A stretch of DNA of 64,000 nt, taken from Eulemur rufifrons. Its lineage: Eukaryota; Chordata; Mammalia; Primates; Lemuridae. The notes beneath the pieces are model-generated. The model worked only from the letters and a program-made list of their open reading frames with translations. It was not told the DNA's origin and ran no database searches. The stretch's first letter is position 1. Every line of letters starts with the position of its first letter. A program made the position numbers and the translations under genes. Positions 58,479 to 64,000 of the stretch are shown here, in pieces. The stretch lies in the NCBI RefSeq assembly GCF_041146395.1, contig NC_090989.1, positions 245,510,843 through 245,574,842 on the forward strand. Reading direction: 5' to 3'.

Positions 58479-59322
58479 AGCTATATAATGTGAAATAAAA
58501 ATGCTCTCAATTTCCTACTTAATGGGATAAATGTTTAAGTGATTCAAATACAAATTGAATAGGTTTTCAAATGATAAGTTTTAACTTTTTTTTTACTTAT
58601 AAGTAGCCCAGAAAGAAACTATATAAGATATAAAAGTGCTTCCAGGACTAGACTTTAGGAAGCATTTTTGCTTTGGCAATTTCTCAAACTAAACTTATTC
58701 CAACAATATATTATGCCCTGTTTATTATCTACGAAGAGGACAAATCTAGAAGAGAAAAATGTTTTTGAGTCCCCCTCCTCCCCCACAAAAGCAAATATGA
58801 CCTCTTACAAATAAGAACCTTGATCTGGACTTTTAATACTGATTTGGAAACAAGTTTTTAAAAGAATTAGCTCAAAGCAGCAGGTTTGTAGCTCATATGA
58901 CATGAGATGATCAATGACCACATTAGCTACTAATCTAAGGCATAAAACATGCATGAGGCATTAGCATGGAAATCTAACATGTTCCCACCCCAGGTGGCCC
59001 TGGATTTCTAATCTGTTGTCCCATCTAATAGGAATAAACTTAAATAGCTTATTTAGAGCTTCATTTACAAAGTTAATAATTAGAGTGATTTACTCAAAAG
59101 GCACAGGAAGAGGAACGAGGAAGGGAGACATCTGGGTGGGGGGTTGAAATGGGAGAAAGAAAATAAAAATCTTTTTTAAAAAGCCAAACTCAACTTCTTG
59201 GTATAATGACTTTGATTATATTTCTCCTTGAGGGATATCTCCCACTCTTATGGGAGGGAATCAGGGATAGAAAAAGGCATGACCTCTAGAAGCTGAGTCT
59301 TGGTTAGAGACAAAGAAATAAA
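58479..59322. other. Unique AT-rich sequence
   Basis: A short GGGTGGGGGG stretch near 59135 is the only low-complexity feature. No gene. Confidence 0.35.
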
Positions 59323-59324
59323 TA

Positions 59325-59500
59325 CTGGTATTTGTTACAGGACCCTGGGCAAGTTCTTTAATCTCCCAAACAAAAGTTTCTATATCTTTACCATTGGAAT
59401 GATAATATCTGCTTTGCAAGGAATAAAAAGATAGCAAAGGCAAAGTGGTTAATACAGTGCCTGACACTTGGGAGGTACCCAGTTACCATTGATTCAACCA
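59325..59500 (+). mobile_element. MIR SINE
   Basis: Sense MIR: TTGTTACAGGACCCTGGGCAAGTTC, TTTAATCTCCCAAACAAAAG, AATGATAATATCTGCTTTGC, AGTGCCTGACACTTGGGAGG. Confidence 0.75.
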
Positions 59501-61220
59501 CTTAATGGATTCACCAGCAAGTGCTAAGATACAAATGTGATCCCCTCTTCCCAGTTCTGCAATGGCAGGGTCTGACAGACTCACAAATTTTGACACAGTA
59601 CTTTTTTCACCTACATCCAGGGCTGGGGCAATAGTTGGATGAGTTGCTAAATTTGGTGTTATACAGACATTGGACAAATGAGGTTGAGCTAATTACAAAC
59701 AAGTAGGTAAGTAGTCTGTCACCCTCTGTCAGGTTACCCAAGTTTCTCTATGTACCATTTTTGAGACCCAGCTCCAGGCTTCTCTCTCACTTTTGAAAGG
59801 CCCAGGTCAACAGTCCAAATGGAAATCCTATTGCCTAAATATTTTAAATTAATAAAACAGTTAATAAAATTTACATAAAATAGATTCTATCCTCTAACCT
59901 TGACAGAAGTACTTTCATAATGGTTCACATTTATCATTGTGAGACTCCTTGGAGTTCTGTGCCAGGACATGGCATTATTGGAACAGCCAGCTCTTCTTCC
60001 CTTTCTTCTTACTCTGGCTCTGCCCTACACTATGAGACGACTCACACATGCACATGTGCTCCAATTAAATTAGTGATCCCTGCATGTGGATCACTCACAT
60101 CCAAGCTCCATTCCCATCCCCATAAACAGCCACCCCAAAACACCTATCAAGCCCACTAGAGTATCCACAGACATAATGGTTGGTCCTTTCCCAAGAGAAA
60201 AATCCTAAGGAAGAGGCCTGTGTGAGCCTTGCAAACAAAGACTTAGGACTGTTTAGGCTGGGGATTCCAGGGTCTCAGATATGCAGAGCATGTCCAGAAG
60301 TGGGGGAGGCAGGCTACAGGTGCCCACAAGAACTTCAGGTGACTCTGAAGACACATGCACTATGTAGAAGGGCAGGGCTAGAGAGCCAGACCTGAGTCCT
60401 CTAATACACAGAGCCCAAAGCAGGGGTCCTTCTCACCCCGGCTCAATAAAACCTACTTGCTCAGTTGAGTTTATTTACCTCCTCATCTTCCCAGGTGCCG
60501 TCCTGAAGGGCAGGGTGTTAACATATTCATTGCAGTGGAGCTCCATACTAACCATAATGTGGCTACAGGAAAGATTGTCCATCTGCAATGGAGAGTGGAC
60601 ATTATTATTAACCTTTCTAATTTCACTTTATATATTAAATCAGTCTTGATAATTAATGGGTTCTGCCTTCTAAACAATTAGATAGACTGGTAAATAAGAG
60701 TTGGGAAAAACTAATTAAACTTCCATTTCCTTCACAGAATTCTATAAAGACATTTTTTAAAAATATATAACATATATTAGGTATTTTTTTTTCCATAGAA
60801 AGAATTGTTCTAAGGTACTTTCATGCCTATCCCTGTCATATAAAAGCATGGTCTGCCTCTCATGTCTAACAATCCCTGGCAAACTTAGCACTACTAAAAG
60901 ATTTTCTGGGCCATAGAGAGGCTTTTTACAAGCTGAATTAGACCATAATACTCACTTTTAGAGGGTTGTGAATTGAGGGAACAAGCTACCATCCACAGCT
61001 TGTGGTTGACTCATGTTTCTCTAACAGGAAAGAGTCAGGAGGGAAAGGGCTACCAGCCCCAACCAGAGTGAGGCCCTCCAGAAAGCCAGAACCTTCCTTC
61101 ACTCATGGACAAGTAGCAGCACCTTTGGTTATGACTGCACTCCTCCATGAGCCAGTCCTTGCCTAGCTCCCCTCTTCTATCCACATATCACTCCTTCCTA
61201 CTTCTCAAAGGCTCTCTACC
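59501..61220. other. Unique sequence
   Basis: Includes AATAAAACC near 60448 and several short frames (59920, 60180), but no coherent gene or repeat. The block 59930-60480 is less AT-rich than its flanks. Confidence 0.35.
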
Positions 61221-61355
61221 TCTGAGGTTCTCAAACCATATTGTAATCACCTGGAGAGCTCTGAAAATCAGCTCTAGAGATTCTGATTTAATGGGTGCAT
61301 CCTGGGCATGGGGTGTCTTTAAAGCTGCCCAGGTGACTCGAATGTGCAGCATAAT
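61221..61355 (+). mobile_element. MER20 (hAT-Charlie)
   Basis: GAGGTTCTCAAACCATATTGTAATCACCTGGAGAGCTCTGAAAATC, AGATTCTGATTTAATGGG, CATCCTGGGCATGGGG, TTTAAAGCTGCCCAGGTGACTCG. Follows MER20 order. The AGCCAAGGTTGAGAACC end is missing. Confidence 0.8.
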
Positions 61356-61482
61356 AGCCCAACCTACTTGCTCTTTTCTAAACACATCAAGTTCTATCAC
61401 ATTCCTATGTCCCTTCCTATAAAGGAAAATGCATTTGTATAGGCAATATGTTTCTTAGGCCAAACTAAGATAACTGCCACAG

Positions 61483-61763
61483 TGTTTTTTCCGGCCCACC
61501 CCTTGGTAAGCCGGCCATTCCCGGGAGGCGTGAGTCAGCATACTTATGTAACCAAGGTGTTGTCTCCTATGCAAACCCATGAGATCACGCTTTCCCATGG
61601 TATGTTGCCACTATTGTTAAGAGCCACATATAAGTGCTCACCAAGTTCTCAGCTATGCTTTTCCCTGCTGCTGTAAACCCTCGACAATAAAACCATGTCT
61701 CAACTGTCTGCTGCCACTCGCCTTTTCTTCCAATTTTTGAGGCCTGCACCGGAACACTTGCTA
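61483..61763 (+). mobile_element. CpG-rich LTR-like sequence (probable solo LTR)
   Basis: Starts TGTTTTTTCCGG and ends ...CCGGAACA (61756), with inverted TGTT/AACA ends typical of retroviral LTRs. Inside are a TATA box (CATATAAG at about 61627) and a polyadenylation signal AATAAA at about 61686, spaced as U3-R-U5. There are about eight CpGs in 280 bp, against almost none around it. GCCACAG occurs at 61476-61482 and 61764-61770, seven bases beyond AACA, so the exact end is uncertain. No viral coding sequence is present. A small class I or II LTR is my best reading. The family is unknown to me. Confidence 0.5.
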
Positions 61764-61923
61764 GCCACAGAGCTCCCTCCTCACCCTTCCTTCTGCTTCA
61801 AATGCCCTCTTCCTGCCTGATGAACTGTTTTTCATCCTATAAGACTCAGTCAGGTGAAGCCTTACCCCAGAAAGTCAGGTCTCCCCATTTTGAGCTCCCA
61901 GAACACCTCATGCATTTCTTAAA

Positions 61924-62129
61924 CAGTGGTCCCCAACCTTTTTGGCACCAGGGACCATTTTCATGGAAGATAATTTTTCCATGGACTAGGGGATGGAGGG
62001 AGGATGGTTTCGGGATGATTCAAGCACATTACACTATATAAAGTACACATGTGCACTTTATTTCTATTATTATTACATTGTAATAAATAATGAGATAATT
62101 ATGCAGCTCACCATAGGCTGGGGACCCCT
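61924..62129 (+). mobile_element. MER1B (hAT-Charlie)
   Basis: Starts CAGTGGTCCCCAACCTTTTTGG and ends AGGCTGGGGACCCCT, the inverted ends of MER1. Inside, GGATGGTTTCGGGATG is the typical start of the body. The middle is shortened. The 79- and 70-codon frames at 61802-62205 are by-products. Confidence 0.85.
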
Positions 62130-62346
62130 CCTTGATAGAGCTAACAGAGACCATATAATTTATCATTCAAACCAATACAACGTTGAATGTCAAAGAAAAC
62201 ACTAGTAATAATTATGCTGGGTGACAGACATCAACTAGGACTATCTCAGACAAATTGGGATATAAGATCACCCTAATTATAGCCACTATTATATTAATCA
62301 GAAATTGTGTACTAATATCTATCTCCCACCCTACACTGTGAAAGCT

Positions 62347-62380
62347 ATTAAGGTAGATACTGTATTAAGGTAAATACTGT
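62347..62380. repeat. 17-bp tandem duplication
   Basis: ATTAAGGTAGATACTGT followed by ATTAAGGTAAATACTGT, one difference. Confidence 0.9.
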
Positions 62381-62464
62381 ACTTATTTATCTCTCTAACC
62401 TCCATACTCAACATAGATTAGATGTCGAATAGATATTTCTAGAAGAGACCCTCTATTTTATAAT

Positions 62465-62680
62465 GGTTCAGTGCATGGACTCTGTAACTAAACAGCATGG
62501 GTTAAAATTCCAGCTCTGCCACTTAGTTGTGTGACTGTACAATTTTTTTGTGCCTTAATGGCCTCATCTCTGAAATAAAGATAATATAGCAGGTACTTAA
62601 CTGGGTTGTTTAAAGTTTCAAATGAGTTTGAAACTAGAACAGTACCTAAGCATAGGAATAATAAGAACACTATCTAAGCG
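62465..62680 (+). mobile_element. MIR SINE, nearly full length
   Basis: Sense MIR: CAGTGCATGGACTCTGTAAC, GGTTAAAATTCCAGCTCTGCCACTTAGTTGTGTGAC, CCTTAATGGCCTCATCTCTG, GGGTTGTTTAAAGTTTC, AGAACAGTACC. The best-preserved sense MIR here. Confidence 0.9.
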
Positions 62681-62789
62681 TTTCTTATCATTGTTAAAAA
62701 GAATGGATAAACCAACTGAATAAACTCCAAGTGGCCTTTTTTTCGGGAACTACTTCAAATGATCATGCCCATAGTGAATGCTCACAATA

Positions 62790-62945
62790 ACAACAGCTAA
62801 ACTTCACTGATGACTCACTATGTACCAAACATGTTTCATGTTTTGCCCACACTATCTCATTTACCATTCATTGCAACTCCACTAGGGAAATATATCTACG
62901 TACTATCCCAAGTTTACAGATAATAACACTGAGGCTCAAAAATGA
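62790..62945 (-). mobile_element. MIR SINE
   Basis: Complement of MIR: TATGTACCAAACATGTTTC, CACACTATCTCATTTACC, GCAACTCCACTAGGGAAATATA, AAGTTTACAGATAATAACACTGAGGC. Confidence 0.82.
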
Positions 62946-63474
62946 AGAAGATTTCTACAATCACTGTATTTTATCTTTCTACAAGAAAAAAAAAAAAACT
63001 TCAATTGTTTCTCATGGAGAGTTCCTTGTAAAATAAAAGGGATTCTCTGAAGTCCCTGTTATTAGACAATGTACCTAATGTTCAAGGAAATGGAGAGTGA
63101 AAAGGCAATGGCAGTGAAATCTAGAATTTGGAGAGAGCTCTTGTCCATTGCTTTTTGAAGTGTTTTAGCAATTCATGAACCAATGTTATCAAGGAGGTAA
63201 TATATCCAAAGTAGTATCTGGGGTACTCTGAGGACACCCAAAATTATAAAATCTTCCTCTTAGAAAGTTCAAATATAGCTGAGAATATAGAAAAAATACT
63301 AAATACCATTATAAGATTTAAATAGTAGTGATATAAGGGACACTCCCAGAGTAACATATGATTAATTCCCAAATTAGTGGTCCAGTTTGTACCTGCCATA
63401 GGAGGTCAGAAAGGAAGGACTTCTGAAGAGAGAAGACTGAGAGGGCATGAGACATGAGATTTGTGTCTTTAAAC

Positions 63475-63800
63475 ATTTATTAATTCAACAAATATTTACC
63501 AACACTCACCATGTGTCAGATATTCAGCTGCACACTGATAGCATAGAGATTAGAGAAACATAATGGTGGACTCAAGAAGCTCAAGATCTAGAGGGGTACT
63601 CATAAATATGGACAGGCAACTCAAATGGTATAAGAATAGCTACAACAGAGATGTGCCCATGATACTTTGTCCAGGATATTGTGAGGCCCACACAGGGGCA
63701 TCCACCAACCTAGTCTAATGGAAACAAGGCAGTAGAAGACCTTCTAGAAAAGGCCCAAGCTGAGTCTTCAAAAGCAAATAAAAGTTATCCAGAGAAAAAA
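63475..63800 (-). mobile_element. L2 LINE
   Basis: Complement of the L2 end: TTATTAATTCAACAAATATTTACC, CACCATGTGTCAGATATTC, CAAGAAGCTCAAGATCTAGAGGGG, CAAGCTGAGTCTTCAAAAG. Confidence 0.78.
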
Positions 63801-64000
63801 AGGAAGAAAAGACTCAAAACACAATGAAAAAGCATGGGAGAAAGGAGAGAATAAGAGTTAAATAACTATAAAGAATACTGGGGAATTCAAGAGAAAACAA
63901 TCAAAATTTTAGGAGGCAGGGAGTGGAAAAGTGGGGGTCATATTAAGGAGACAAACAAAATCCTCTAGTAAGGAAGTATTTATGTATAAGGCTGGGAAGT

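Noticed and set aside
60440..60480. AATAAAACC with upstream GC-rich DNA as an LTR
   Set aside because: No TG/CA ends, TATA or flanking duplication could be found, unlike 61483.

Overview
The window looks like nuclear, non-coding DNA from a strepsirrhine primate, most likely a Malagasy lemur. The best clue is five full-length Alu elements. Four carry a central segment in which a left-arm tail reading TAGAAAGAAATTATCTGG is followed by CCAACTAAAAATATA before the right arm; their right arm ends in GGTTGCTGTGAGCTAGGCTGACGCCACGGCACTC. I know this arrangement from lemur Alus. The fifth (41472) is an ordinary old AluJ-type copy shared by all primates. The young L1 copies form one closely related family, and the older layer (MIR, L2, L3/CR1, MER5A, MER20, MER1, MLT1/MLT2 LTRs, L1M) is standard for a placental mammal. 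The species call is inference from repeats, not from any gene.

I find no convincing cellular protein-coding gene, tRNA, rRNA or CRISPR array. The longest open frame (316 codons at 9178) is the carboxy end of L1 ORF2. Other short frames are either repeat-derived or of the length expected by chance in AT-rich DNA. The window is best read as intergenic sequence or the inside of a very large intron.

Layout. 1-6.5 kb: AT-rich unique sequence with MIR, L2 and old L1M remnants. 6.5-10.9 kb: an MLT2 LTR followed by three young L1 copies, one with a 5' inversion. 11-15.4 kb: a collage of old L1M, L2, MIR and LTR pieces. 15.5-17.8 kb: a second 5'-inverted L1, itself split by an Alu. 17.8-26.9 kb: mainly unique DNA with MIR, L2, MER5A and ancient LTRs, including the cleanest repeat-free block (19.45-20.55 kb). 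27.2-28.9 kb: a long old L1M on the minus strand plus L2. 30.3-31.8 kb: a third young L1 with a tiny inverted segment and a half-size Alu in its tail. 33.8-34.4 kb: old L1M. 37.4-38.2 kb: two lemur Alus 61 bp apart. 40-45.7 kb: L2 remnants, AluJ, a MER58-like transposon, an MLT1 LTR and one unexplained small frame. 50.4-53.1 kb: the 5' half of an old L1M interrupted by a young Alu. 53-56 kb: L3/CR1 remnants. 57.5 kb: a very G-rich tract. 61.2-62.1 kb: MER20, a CpG-rich LTR-like sequence and MER1B. 62.4-64 kb: MIR and L2.

The most informative content is mechanistic. Three separate young L1 insertions show the signature of twin priming (an inverted 5' segment joined to a sense 3' segment). Two have clean target-site duplications, and in two of the three the switch point falls at nearly the same place in ORF2, about 1.2-1.3 kb from the 3' end. 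I found no new multi-gene system.
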